From positions 1 to 64,000 of the forward strand of contig NZ_KB907455.1 of NCBI RefSeq assembly GCF_000382045.1: DNA of 64,000 nucleotides, read 5' to 3'. This document shows, piece after piece, positions 35,857 through 43,973 of this stretch (positions within the stretch are counted from its first letter, which is position 1; every line of letters begins with the position of its first letter). The notes under the pieces were generated by a model, which had not been told where the DNA came from, did no database searches, and worked only from the letters and a program-made list of their open reading frames with translations. The translations under genes and the position numbers were made by a program. This DNA is from Variovorax atrisoli 110B. GTDB lineage: Bacteria; Pseudomonadota; Gammaproteobacteria; Burkholderiales; Burkholderiaceae_C.

Positions 35857-37170
35857 TCATTTCTTGAATTGATCCTTGAGGCCGGCCCAGCAGTCGGCGT
35901 AGTCGGTGTCCAGCGCCGGGCTCTTCAGCGCGAAGTTCGTCGGGATGAAGCGGTAGCGGCTCTCGAACATGAAGGCCAGCGTGTTGTCCAGCTTGTGCGG
36001 CTTCAGGTCGGCGTGGGTGGCCTTGTCGAAGGCTTCCTCGTCGGGGCCGTGGGGCACCATGCAGTTGTGCAGGCTCGCGCCGCCGGGCTTGAAGCCGCCC
36101 GGCTTGGCGTCGTACTCGCCCAGCACCAGGCCCATGAACTCGCTCATGAGGTTGCGGTGGAACCACGGCGGACGGAAGGTGTTCTCCATCACCATCCAGC
36201 GCGGCGGGAAGATCACGAAGTCGCAGTTGGCCGTGCCGGGCGTGTCGCTGGGCGAGGTCAGCACGGTGAAGATCGACGGATCGGGATGGTCGAAGCTGAT
36301 GGAGCCGATCACCATGAAGTGAGCCGTGTCGTACTTCACCGGCGAGAGGTTGCCGTGCCAGGCCACCACGTTGAAGGGCGACTGCTTCATCGGCGCCTGC
36401 CAGAAGCGGCCGCCGAACTTCTTGACGATCTCGTAGCCGCCTTCTTCCGTCTCGAAGGCCGCCACCGGCGCCTGGAAGTCGCGTGCATTGGCCAGGCCGT
36501 TCGAGCCGATGGGGCCCAGCTCCGGCAGGCGGAAGTGCGCGCCGTAGTTCTCGCAGACGTAGCCGCGCGAGAGGCCGTCGGGCAGCGCCACCTTGAAGGC
36601 CATGCCGCGGGGCAGCACGGCGATCTCGCCGGGCTTCACGTCGAGCACGCCCAGCTCGGTGGTGATGACGAGGCGGCCCTGCTGCGGCACCACCAGCATC
36701 TCGCCGTCGGCGTTGACGAAGGCGCGGCGCTCCATCGAGCGGCCCGCCAGGTACATCAGCGAGCCCACGCCCGTCTGCGCCTCGGCGTCGCCGTTGGCCG
36801 CGATGGTGCGCATGCCGTCGATGAAGTCGGCCTTGGCGGCCGCTTCGTCCAGCGGCTGCGGGTGCCAGCGCAGGGGCTCGGGCGGCAGCGCGATCTCGCG
36901 GTCGGCGCCGGTGGTCCACAGCGGCTGCGCATACGGCTGGTAGCGGCCCGAGACCACCGAGGGCTGGCGGCGATACAGCCATGTGCGGCGGTTCTCGTGG
37001 CGCGGCGCGGTGAAGGCGGTGCCGGAGATCAGCTCGGTGTACAGGTCGAAAGGCCCGCGCTGCGGGTTGTTGCGGCCCTGCGGCAGTGCGCCGGGCACGG
37101 CCTCGGAGGCGTATTCGTTGCCGAAGCCGCTCTGGTAGCGGCGCTCGGTGGAGGAGGTTGCGGCGGTCAT
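35857..37170 (-). CDS. hmgA: Homogentisate 1,2-dioxygenase
   Basis: This 437-residue iron dioxygenase opens the homogentisate ring to maleylacetoacetate. It shows the family start (YQSGFGNEYASEAVPGALP), the IVPRG-like AVLPRGMAFKV, PPWFHRNLMSEFMGLVLGEYDAK and HNCMVPHGPDEEAFDKAT, which hold the iron-binding His and Glu residues. Length equals the family norm. It lies 148 bases downstream of the DUF2783 gene. Confidence 0.97.
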   Translation of the reverse strand: MTAATSSTERRYQSGFGNEYASEAVPGALPQGRNNPQRGPFDLYTELISGTAFTAPRHENRRTWLYRRQPSVVSGRYQPYAQPLWTTGADREIALPPEPLRWHPQPLDEAAAKADFIDGMRTIAANGDAEAQTGVGSLMYLAGRSMERRAFVNADGEMLVVPQQGRLVITTELGVLDVKPGEIAVLPRGMAFKVALPDGLSRGYVCENYGAHFRLPELGPIGSNGLANARDFQAPVAAFETEEGGYEIVKKFGGRFWQAPMKQSPFNVVAWHGNLSPVKYDTAHFMVIGSISFDHPDPSIFTVLTSPSDTPGTANCDFVIFPPRWMVMENTFRPPWFHRNLMSEFMGLVLGEYDAKPGGFKPGGASLHNCMVPHGPDEEAFDKATHADLKPHKLDNTLAFMFESRYRFIPTNFALKSPALDTDYADCWAGLKDQFKK

Positions 37171-37194
37171 TGGGTCCTCATGGATTGACTTGAA

Positions 37195-37265
37195 TTGGGG
37201 AGGAAGGCGGGCTCGGGACGCAGAGGGCGCGAAGGTTTCGCAAAGGACGCAGAAGGAATTGCAAA
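37195..37265. repeat. Purine-rich spacer with internal repeats (GGACGCAGA units)
   Basis: The gap between hmgA and the DUF2783 gene contains GGGACGCAGAGGGCGCGAAG followed by TTTCGCAAAGGACGCAGAAG and AATTGCAAAGA. The GACGCAGA and GCAAAG units are each repeated. It appears once in the window and looks like a separate repeat family. Confidence 0.4.
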
Positions 37266-37318
37266 GACTTCCTTTGCCTTTTCACGCTCCCGGCGTCCGG
37301 CTGTCGGCATTCGTCTGC

Positions 37319-37516
37319 CTACCTGGCAGCCGCGAGCGCTTCGCGCAGCACGGCCAGCGAGCCTATGTGGTTGGCCAGCACCAGCACGAGGCGCGCGTTG
37401 TAGGCGTTGCTCTCTTCAGTGCTCAGGCCCTGGTGCGCGTCGATCAGCGCCTCGTAGAAATCGTCGGGCGCCTCGAGGTGCGCTTCGGTGATCAGCTTGG
37501 GGTTGGATGCGGTCAT
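37319..37516 (-). CDS. DUF2783 small protein, probable hydroxylase partner (MhaB-like)
   Basis: This 65-residue acidic-to-neutral protein (ITEAHLEAPDDFYEALIDAH ... LVLVLANHIGSLAVLREAL) has no membrane segment. It follows the FAD hydroxylase gene by 19 bases. In Pseudomonas putida U a flavoprotein (MhaA) and a very small coupling protein (MhaB) form 3-hydroxyphenylacetate 6-hydroxylase, which makes homogentisate. The same arrangement next to hmgA here suggests this is the coupling partner. The role is inferred from size and context. Confidence 0.7.
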   Translation of the reverse strand: MTASNPKLITEAHLEAPDDFYEALIDAHQGLSTEESNAYNARLVLVLANHIGSLAVLREALAAAR

Positions 37517-37535
37517 GGGGTCGTTCCCATCAGTG

Positions 37536-39173
37536 TCAGTGTTTGCCGAGCGCGCGATCGACGGCGCTGCGCACCTGCGCCGCCGAAGGGGCGCGCCAGC
37601 GCGCGCACACGTGCTGGTCGGGGCGCAGCAGGTACACGGTGCCGGGCCGGGCGTCGTAGCGCTGCGCGGCGAGCTCGCTGCCTCGGGCGCCGTCTTCCAT
37701 GCGCACCACGTGCAGCGGCCGGTCGCTGGCGCTCAGCTCGGCCAGGCTGCGCTCTGCCGCCTCGCCCTGGCCGAACACCAGCGCGGTGAACTGCTCGACA
37801 TGGCATTCGCGCAGCAGCCAGCCGGTGCTGCCGTCCGCGTGCACCACGGGCGCGTCGGCCGCGGCTGCGCCGGGCACCATCGCGCCCGAGAAGGCGTCGG
37901 CGTCGGGCGTGTTCAGCGGCGAGTCGCGCAGCACCGAGGGCACCGAGAGTCGGCCGCTGTTGACCAGCGTGCGTGCGAAGGCGTGGCGCTTCGTCAGCTC
38001 GAGCACCGCGTCGCGGAAGAGGCGGCTCACCTCGCTCTTGGGCGTGATGAAGTCGGTGGCGCGGGTGGAGTTGCGGATGTTCTCGTCGGCGGCGTATTCG
38101 CGCTCGCTGGCGTAGCTGTCGAGCAGCGCATCGGGCGCCTGGCCCTGCACCACGGCGGCGAGCTTCCAGGCGAGGTTGTCGGCGTCCTGCACGCCCGAAT
38201 TGGCGCCGCGCGCGCCGAAGGGCGACACGCCGTGGGCCGAGTCGCCCGCGAACAGCACGTGGCCATGGCGGAAGCGCTCCATGCGCTGGCAGGCGAAGGT
38301 GTAGACGCTGGCCCAGCCGATCCGGAACTGCACGCCTTCGAAGCCGATGCTGTCGAGCAGGGCGCGCACGCGCGGCGTGATGTTCTCGGGCTTGCGCTCC
38401 TCCACCGGGTCGGCGTCCCAGCCGAGCTGGAAGTCCACGCGCCACATGCCGTCGGCCTGCTTGTGCAGCAGCACGCTCTGGCCGGGGTGGAACGACGGGT
38501 CGAACCAGAAGCGCCGCTCGGTGGGCAGGTCGGCGTCCATCGTGATGTCGGCGATCAGGAAGCGGTCGCGGAACACGCGGCCCTTGGCCTCCAGGCCCAG
38601 CATCTGGCGCATGTTGGAGCGCGAGCCGTCGCAGGCGGCCACGTAGTCCGCCTGCAGCCTGTAGCTGCCCTCGGGCGTCTCCACCGTCAGCACTGCGCCG
38701 TCGTCGCCCTGCTCGATGCCGGTGACCTTGTTGTTCCAGCGCAGGTCGACCAGCGGCAGCGCCGCCGCGCGCTCGACGAGGTAGCCCTCGACGTAGTACT
38801 GCTGCAGGTTGATGAAGGCCGGGCGCTCGTGGCCGGGCTCGGGCAGCAGGTCGAAGCGGTAGACCTGCTCGTCGTGGAAGAACACCTTGCCCACGTTCCA
38901 CGACACGCCCTTGTCGACCATGCGGTCGCCGCAGCCCAGGCGGTCGAACACCTCCAGCGTGCGCTTGGCGAAGCAGATCGCGCGCGAGCCGCTCGAGAGG
39001 GTGTTGTCGTTGTCCAGCAGCACCACGGGCACCTGCCGCAATGCAAGGTCGATGGCCAGCGTGAGGCCCACCGGGCCGGCGCCGACGATCACGACGGGGT
39101 GGTGCGCCGGTGCCGCCGCGTCCTGGTCGGCGTGGCGCCTGTAGTCGAAGCGCAGGCTCTGATAGTCGATCAC
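37536..39173 (-). CDS. FAD-dependent aromatic hydroxylase (MhpA/MhaA-like)
   Basis: This 545-residue class-A flavoprotein monooxygenase has GAGPVGLTLA near residue 29, DGSRSNMRQML in the NAD(P)H region and GDSAHGVSPFGARGANSGVQD for FAD. A thioredoxin-like C-terminal domain follows (about 400-545). The start is GTG at 39173 with a GGAGA ribosome site; the frame is open further upstream only through repeat B3. Next to hmgA and fahA it most likely makes homogentisate, for example from 3-hydroxyphenylacetate, with the small DUF2783 protein as partner. MhpA-type hydroxyphenylpropionate hydroxylase is the alternative. Confidence 0.82.
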   Translation of the reverse strand: MIDYQSLRFDYRRHADQDAAAPAHHPVVIVGAGPVGLTLAIDLALRQVPVVLLDNDNTLSSGSRAICFAKRTLEVFDRLGCGDRMVDKGVSWNVGKVFFHDEQVYRFDLLPEPGHERPAFINLQQYYVEGYLVERAAALPLVDLRWNNKVTGIEQGDDGAVLTVETPEGSYRLQADYVAACDGSRSNMRQMLGLEAKGRVFRDRFLIADITMDADLPTERRFWFDPSFHPGQSVLLHKQADGMWRVDFQLGWDADPVEERKPENITPRVRALLDSIGFEGVQFRIGWASVYTFACQRMERFRHGHVLFAGDSAHGVSPFGARGANSGVQDADNLAWKLAAVVQGQAPDALLDSYASEREYAADENIRNSTRATDFITPKSEVSRLFRDAVLELTKRHAFARTLVNSGRLSVPSVLRDSPLNTPDADAFSGAMVPGAAAADAPVVHADGSTGWLLRECHVEQFTALVFGQGEAAERSLAELSASDRPLHVVRMEDGARGSELAAQRYDARPGTVYLLRPDQHVCARWRAPSAAQVRSAVDRALGKH

Positions 39174-39201
39174 GTACTTGTCTCCGTGTCTTGGGTCTTC
39201 G

Positions 39202-39300
39202 CTCCTTCCCTCGCTGGGGGAAGGCCGGGATGGGGGCAGGCTGCCGTCACTTCGGGCGCTCTGCCTGCCCCCACCCCAACCCTCCCCCAGAGGGGGAGGG
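39202..39300. repeat. Inverted-repeat element, copy B3
   Basis: This ~99-base element runs from CTCCTTCCCTCGCTGGGGGA to CCCTCCCCCAGAGGGGGAGG, between the MBL-fold gene and the hydroxylase gene on the minus strand. It occupies the intercistronic leader of the hydroxylase. Confidence 0.75.
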
Positions 39301-39310
39301 CGCAGTTCGA

Positions 39311-40270
39311 TCAGCCTTCGAGGGCCTTCCACATCTCGACGTCGCGCTCGGCCGTCCAGATGCGCGGATCGGCGTGGCCCGAGGCCTCGTCGTAGGCGCG
39401 GCTCACGTCGAAGGGCATGCAGTGGTCGAAGATCACCCACTTGCTGTACTTGGGCTGCAGCTTCGCGTAGGTCTCCTTGTAGACCGCGTTCAGGTCGCGC
39501 CCGGCCTTCACGCCTTCCTGCACGCTGGCGTAGACGTCGGAGATGAAGTCGCGCGTACCCGTCAGGCCCTCGGCCACTTCGGCCGGCGTGGTCAGCGCGG
39601 CGCCGCGGCCCGGCACCAGCGCCACGGGCTTGAGCGCGGCGATGTTGTCCAGCGTCTGCGGCCAGTCCTTGAAGTAGGCGTCGCCCGCGTACGGCGTGGC
39701 GCCGAACTCGACCAGGTCGCCCGACAGCAGCGTGCGTTCCTGCGGCAGCCAGACGACGGTGTCGCCCTTGGTGTGGCCGCGGCCGAGCTGGATCAGCTGC
39801 ACTTCGAGCTTGCCCAGCCACAGGGTCATCTTGCCGGTGAAGGTCATGGTGGGCCAGGTCAGGCCCGGCGGCACGGTCTCGACGTTCTGGAACAGGCGCG
39901 GGAAGCGGCCGATCTCGCTGGCCTTGTCCTGCTCGCCGCGCTCGACGATCAGGTCGCGCGTGTCCTGGCTGGCCAGGATGTGCTCGGCCCCGTAGCCCGC
40001 CGCGCCCAGCACGCGCACCGCGTGGTAGTGGGTCAGCACCACGTACTTGATGGGCTTGTCGGTCACCTCGCGGATGCGGCGCACCACGTCGGCCGCCATG
40101 GCGGGGGTGGCCTGGGTGTCGGCCACCAGCACGCAGTCGTCGCCGATCACGATGCCGGTGTTGGGGTCGCCCTCGGCGGTGTAGGCCCAGGCATGTTCCG
40201 AGATCTGGCTGAAGGTGACCTTCTTCTCTTCCATGTCGGCCTGGCTGGCGAATTTCTTGGCTTGGCTCAT
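39311..40270 (-). CDS. MBL-fold metallohydrolase-like protein with altered metal motif
   Basis: This 319-residue protein has the metallo-beta-lactamase fold, with His81 and His83 in VVLTHYHAVRVLGA, His166 in GRGHTKGD and Asp185 in LLSGDLVEFG. The classic HxHxDH reads HYHAVR, so the Asp and His of the second metal site are replaced by Val85 and Arg86. It may hold a single metal ion or not act as a hydrolase. It is the first gene of the homogentisate operon and divergent from the IclR gene. Its substrate is unknown. Confidence 0.82.
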   Translation of the reverse strand: MSQAKKFASQADMEEKKVTFSQISEHAWAYTAEGDPNTGIVIGDDCVLVADTQATPAMAADVVRRIREVTDKPIKYVVLTHYHAVRVLGAAGYGAEHILASQDTRDLIVERGEQDKASEIGRFPRLFQNVETVPPGLTWPTMTFTGKMTLWLGKLEVQLIQLGRGHTKGDTVVWLPQERTLLSGDLVEFGATPYAGDAYFKDWPQTLDNIAALKPVALVPGRGAALTTPAEVAEGLTGTRDFISDVYASVQEGVKAGRDLNAVYKETYAKLQPKYSKWVIFDHCMPFDVSRAYDEASGHADPRIWTAERDVEMWKALEG

Positions 40271-40301
40271 CGGGTGTCTCCGTCGGTGGGTGGAATCTTG
40301 A

Positions 40302-40338
40302 AATTCGTCTAAGTCGAACGAATTCGCAGTTAACGAAT
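40302..40338. promoter_or_regulatory. Overlapping ATTCG/CGAAT dyads, likely IclR operator
   Basis: AATTCGT (40302-40308) and ACGAATT (40318-40324) form a perfect 7-bp inverted repeat. A second dyad, ATTCG (40322-40326) and CGAAT (40334-40338), overlaps it. The region lies midway between the divergent MBL-fold and IclR genes, so IclR binding is likely. Confidence 0.55.
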
Positions 40339-40415
40339 GGCCGCAGTGTAAGCCGCAGATCAGTTAATGTCTAATCCCTTCTTCATGAACGAACGACCAG
40401 AAGGCGAGGCCGGCC

Positions 40416-41288
40416 ATGGCAGCCAGTGACAGCGACCGCGCCCAGCGCGGCATCCAGAGCATCGAAGTCGGCGGCCAGCTGCTGCGCGCACTGGTGCATC
40501 ACGGCCGGCCCATGGCGCTGAAGGACCTGGCGCGCGAGGCCGACATGACGGCGGCCAAGGCGCATCCGTACATGGTCAGCTTCGGGCGGCTGGGCCTCAT
40601 CGAGCAGGACCGCGCCAGCGGCCACTATCTGCTCGGCCCGCTCGCCTTGCAACTGGGCCTCATCAGCCTGCAGCAGGCCGACCCGGTGCACATCGCCACG
40701 CCGCTGATCGGCCAGCTCGCGCAGCAGATCGGCCATACCGTGGCACTGGCCGTCTGGGGCGCGCGCGGCGCGACCATCGTGCGCACGGCCGAGTCGCCCT
40801 CGCCGGTGCACGTGAACATGCGGCACGGCACGGTGTTCTCGCTGACCAACACCGCCTCGGGCCGCGTCTTTGCCACCTACCTCGATGCCGATGTGGTGCG
40901 CAGCCTGCTCGAGGAAGAGCGCCAGCGCCAGAAGCAGCGCAAGGGCGGCGAGCCGCAGCCGCCCGCGGGCATGCCGCCGGTGCAGCCGCTGCCTTCATGG
41001 AGCGACTTCGAGCGCCAGCTGCAGGAAGTGCGCGACCACGGCATCAGCCGTTCCGACGGCGAGGTCATCGAGGGCGTCAGCGCCATGGCCGCGCCCGTCT
41101 TCGACCACACTGGCGCCATCGTGCTGGCCGTCACCGCCATCGGCCCGGCCGGCATCTTCGACACCGCGTGGGACGGCCAGATCGCCCGCGCGCTCAAGGC
41201 GTGCGCCGACACGGTGTCGCAGCGGCTCGGCGCCTCGCCGGCGCAGGCGGCCGCGGCCGGAGCCAGTTCCCCAAGACCAGAGCGATGA
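40416..41288 (+). CDS. IclR-family transcriptional regulator
   Basis: This 290-residue regulator has an N-terminal winged helix (RGIQSIEVGGQLLRALVHHG; MALKDLAREADMTAAKAHPY) and a C-terminal IclR effector domain (VHVNMRHGTVFSLTNTASGR; GVSAMAAPVFDHTGAIVLAVTAIGP). A charged insert (about residues 168-195, QRQKQRKGGEPQPPAGMPP) is unusual. It is divergent from the homogentisate operon, which it probably controls. Its stop overlaps the Sir2 start. Confidence 0.88.
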   Translation: MAASDSDRAQRGIQSIEVGGQLLRALVHHGRPMALKDLAREADMTAAKAHPYMVSFGRLGLIEQDRASGHYLLGPLALQLGLISLQQADPVHIATPLIGQLAQQIGHTVALAVWGARGATIVRTAESPSPVHVNMRHGTVFSLTNTASGRVFATYLDADVVRSLLEEERQRQKQRKGGEPQPPAGMPPVQPLPSWSDFERQLQEVRDHGISRSDGEVIEGVSAMAAPVFDHTGAIVLAVTAIGPAGIFDTAWDGQIARALKACADTVSQRLGASPAQAAAAGASSPRPER

Positions 41289-42046
41289 CGCCAGTCACAA
41301 CAGACATCCCTTCTTCCGCTTCTCCCATCCACGCGGCCATCGAGCTGCTTTGCAATGCCCGGCGCATCGTCGTGTTCTCGGGCGCGGGCCTGTCGCGCGC
41401 CTCGGGCATTCCCACCTACCGCGATGCCGACGGACTGTGGAAGAGCCAGAACGCGCTGCAGTTCTCCCACGCCGAGGACCTGCAGCGCGACCCGTCGGGC
41501 TTCACGAAGTTCTGGGCGCAGCGCCTGTCGACGATCGAGTCGGCGCAGCCGAACGCGGGCCACGCCGCGCTCGCGCTGCTGCAGCGGCTGCGCCCTGCGA
41601 CCCGGCTGGTCACGCAGAACGTCGACGGCCTGCTGACGCTGGCCGGCGGCCAGGACGTGCTGGAGTTGCACGGCTCGCTGCGCCGCTGGCGCTGCGACCG
41701 CTGCGGCAACCGAAGCGGCCCCTGGCCCTTCCACCGCTGCCTGCGCTGCGGCGCGCACGCGCGGCCCGACGTGGTGATGTTCGGCGAGATGCTGAATGCC
41801 GGCGTGCTGCTCGATGCGCAGGTGGCGGCACAGGAGTGCGATCTGTTCATGGTGGTGGGCAGCACCACCATCGTCTACCCGGCGGCCGAGCTGCCGCAGA
41901 CCGCGCTCGCGCACGGCGCGCGGCTCATCACGCTGAACCTGGAGCCGCTGCCGCACCTGGACGACGCGGCGGCCGTGGTGCTGCGCGGTGCTTCCGAAGA
42001 CCTGCTGCCGCAGTTGCTGGCCGGGCTGTCGGGCCAGCGGGCCTGA
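41285..42046 (+). CDS. Sir2-family NAD-dependent protein deacylase
   Basis: This 253-residue sirtuin has GAGLSRASGIPTYRD (about 33-47), TQNVDGL, the catalytic His129 (LELHGSLRRWRC) and four zinc Cys (137, 140, 152, 155). It removes acyl groups from lysines using NAD. Its ATG overlaps the IclR stop (ATGA), so a regulator and a deacylase are made from one message; a role in controlling pathway enzymes by deacylation is speculative. Confidence 0.92.
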   Translation: MTPVTTDIPSSASPIHAAIELLCNARRIVVFSGAGLSRASGIPTYRDADGLWKSQNALQFSHAEDLQRDPSGFTKFWAQRLSTIESAQPNAGHAALALLQRLRPATRLVTQNVDGLLTLAGGQDVLELHGSLRRWRCDRCGNRSGPWPFHRCLRCGAHARPDVVMFGEMLNAGVLLDAQVAAQECDLFMVVGSTTIVYPAAELPQTALAHGARLITLNLEPLPHLDDAAAVVLRGASEDLLPQLLAGLSGQRA

Positions 42047-42053
42047 AGGGGGC

Positions 42054-42275
42054 TCAGCCCTTCCGGCCCCCCAGCAGCACCAGCGCCCCGCCCACCACGA
42101 TCACCGCCACGCCGGCCCACACCGGCAGGTTGACCGTTTCCTTCTCCTTCACCGAGAACTCCAGCGGCCCCAGCTTGGCCTGGTGGGTTTCCTTGGTGAA
42201 GCTGAAGCTGCCCAGGGCCAATGCGGCGATGCCGGCCACGATCAGCAGGATGCCGACGATGCGGGTTGCGTTCAT
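42054..42275 (-). CDS. DUF3185 small membrane protein
   Basis: This 73-residue protein has two hydrophobic helices (about 6-25 and 52-68) linked by a charged segment (TKETHQAKLGPLEFSVKEKE). It matches the DUF3185 pattern (inner-membrane, unknown role). It lies at the 3' end of the lipid-transport operon, 36 bases after the lipoprotein gene. Confidence 0.75.
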   Translation of the reverse strand: MNATRIVGILLIVAGIAALALGSFSFTKETHQAKLGPLEFSVKEKETVNLPVWAGVAVIVVGGALVLLGGRKG

Positions 42276-42311
42276 GGGACGATGCTCCTTCCTTCCGTGC
42301 GGTGCCGCAGA

Positions 42312-42977
42312 TTACTGCCGCGGCTGTTGCTGCTGCAACTGGTCGACCCACTGCACCACCTCGGCCACGGCCGCGTCGCTGGCGGAGATGAGCGCCTTCA
42401 CGCCGCCGGGTGCGTCGGCGCTGGGCGCGGGGCGGCGCACGGTGAACAGGCGCTGGCCCAGCACGCGGTCGCCTGCGGCGGTGCTGCGCACGAGCGTGGC
42501 GCGCAGCCGCACCAGGCCCACGCTGGCGCTCGCGGACTCGAAGTAGTGGCTGAACTCGTCCAGCGAGATGCGCAGCGTGTCCGGCGCCTGGCCCCGGCCG
42601 CGCGAGATGGTGGCCGCCTCTTCGGGGCCGAGCACCATGCGGCGCTCCGAGAGCGTGTCGCGCAGCCGCTGGCGCAGCAGCTGCGAGGGCGGCAGGCTCC
42701 AGCGCGACTGGCCGTAGGGCCGCAACTCGTTGGCGTCGGCGTAGCCCAGGCGATAGAGGATCTGCGTGCCGTCGAGGCGGGAATTGCTCTCGAACTCGGC
42801 CAGCGACAGCGTCGGGAGCGTGGCCGCCGCGGGTGCCGCGGCAGGCATCGCCGGGCCGGGGCCGAAGTCGTAGAGCGTGGCGCGCGCGGGCTTGTCGGGC
42901 AGCGCGCCGCAGCCGGCGGCCAGCAGCAGGGCGCAGCCGAGCGCGAGGGCGGCAGGGGTCTTGCGAATGGCGTTCAT
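42312..42977 (-). CDS. ABC-type transport auxiliary lipoprotein (PqiC-like)
   Basis: This 221-residue protein has a lipobox (LLLAAGCGALPDKP, Cys about residue 23) and the YDFGPGP / RLGYADANELRPYGQSRW motifs of the PqiC/YmbA-type lipoproteins that accompany MCE importers. It is probably anchored in the outer membrane facing the MCE protein. It ends in a Gln-rich tail. Confidence 0.85.
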   Translation of the reverse strand: MNAIRKTPAALALGCALLLAAGCGALPDKPARATLYDFGPGPAMPAAAPAAATLPTLSLAEFESNSRLDGTQILYRLGYADANELRPYGQSRWSLPPSQLLRQRLRDTLSERRMVLGPEEAATISRGRGQAPDTLRISLDEFSHYFESASASVGLVRLRATLVRSTAAGDRVLGQRLFTVRRPAPSADAPGGVKALISASDAAVAEVVQWVDQLQQQQPRQ

Positions 42978-43004
42978 GGTCGGTGATCCTCCCTTCGTCG
43001 GGAA

Positions 43005-43964
43005 TCAGGGCCGCGTCGCGGCCGGCGCCTGGAAGCCCGGTTCGCCGGGGCCCGCAGCCGCGCCGCCGTTGCCGAACAGCAGCGATTGCGGGTTGTCGTT
43101 GATGCTGTCCGCCGCGCGGCCCAGCCGGCGCACCGCGTGCGAGGTGTCGTCGGCTACGCGATTCACGCGCGGCAGCGTGGCGGCGTTGAACGAATCGACC
43201 GCCTGCGCCAGCGCCTTGGTGCCGTCGCTCAGCCGTTCGACCGGGCCGTCGGGTGCGTTGAGCCTGCCCACGGTGGTGTTGAAGTTGTTGGCCACGCGCG
43301 AGACGTCGCCGGCCGCCTTCTTCACCGAGGCCAGTGCGTCGGGCATCTTCGAGAGCGCCGGGTTCAGGCCGGTCTTCACCGTGTTGTCGAGCGTCTTGAG
43401 CAGCGTGTTGGCGCTGGCCGAGGCCGCCGCGATGTTCTCCAGCGCATCGGCGGCGCGCTTCTGGTTGGGATCGCTCAGCAGCTGGTTGGCGCGCTTGGTC
43501 ACTTCCTCGACCTGGTTGATGATGGCCTCGCCGCGGTCCTGCAGCTGTGCCAGCATCGAGGGCTTGAGCGGGATGCGCGGCGGGTCGTCGTTGTTGGGCT
43601 TGAGCGAGACGGTCGATTCGCCCTTGTCGTCCAGCGCGATGAAGGCCAGGCCGGTCACGCCCTGGTAGCTCAGCGTGGCGAAGCTGGAGGTGGTGAGCGG
43701 CACGCGCTCGTCGACCGTGATGCGCACGCGCACGTTGCCCTTGACCTTCGGGTCGAAGTCGATCGACGCAACCTTGCCCACCGCGATGCCGCGGTAGCGC
43801 ACCATGGCCTGCGGCTGCAGGCCGCTGACCGCGTCGCGGGTGGAGAGCTCGTAGATGTTGCGCACGGTGTTGTCGCGCGTGAACCAGACCACCAGCGCGA
43901 CGAGCGCGGCGATCAGTCCGAGCACGAAGGCGCCGGCGGCGAGGGCGTGGGCCTTGTTTTCCAT
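43005..43964 (-). CDS. MCE-domain lipid-transport protein (MlaD family)
   Basis: This 319-residue protein has an N-terminal membrane helix (about 10-28), one MCE domain (DAVSGLQPQAMVRYRGIAVGK ... TVDERVPLTT) and a long helical region (about 130-275). It is much longer than E. coli MlaD because of this extra helical part, which could form a tube across the periplasm. It binds lipid passing between ABC permease and lipoprotein. Confidence 0.9.
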   Translation of the reverse strand: MENKAHALAAGAFVLGLIAALVALVVWFTRDNTVRNIYELSTRDAVSGLQPQAMVRYRGIAVGKVASIDFDPKVKGNVRVRITVDERVPLTTSSFATLSYQGVTGLAFIALDDKGESTVSLKPNNDDPPRIPLKPSMLAQLQDRGEAIINQVEEVTKRANQLLSDPNQKRAADALENIAAASASANTLLKTLDNTVKTGLNPALSKMPDALASVKKAAGDVSRVANNFNTTVGRLNAPDGPVERLSDGTKALAQAVDSFNAATLPRVNRVADDTSHAVRRLGRAADSINDNPQSLLFGNGGAAAGPGEPGFQAPAATRP

Positions 43965-43973
43965 GGTGGCTAC

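Noticed and set aside
35759..35860. Longer start for the Bug protein in the homogentisate operon (ATG near 35860)
   Set aside because: It would translate repeat A9 and place a non-hydrophobic 34-residue tail before the signal peptide; ATG 35758 begins the signal directly.
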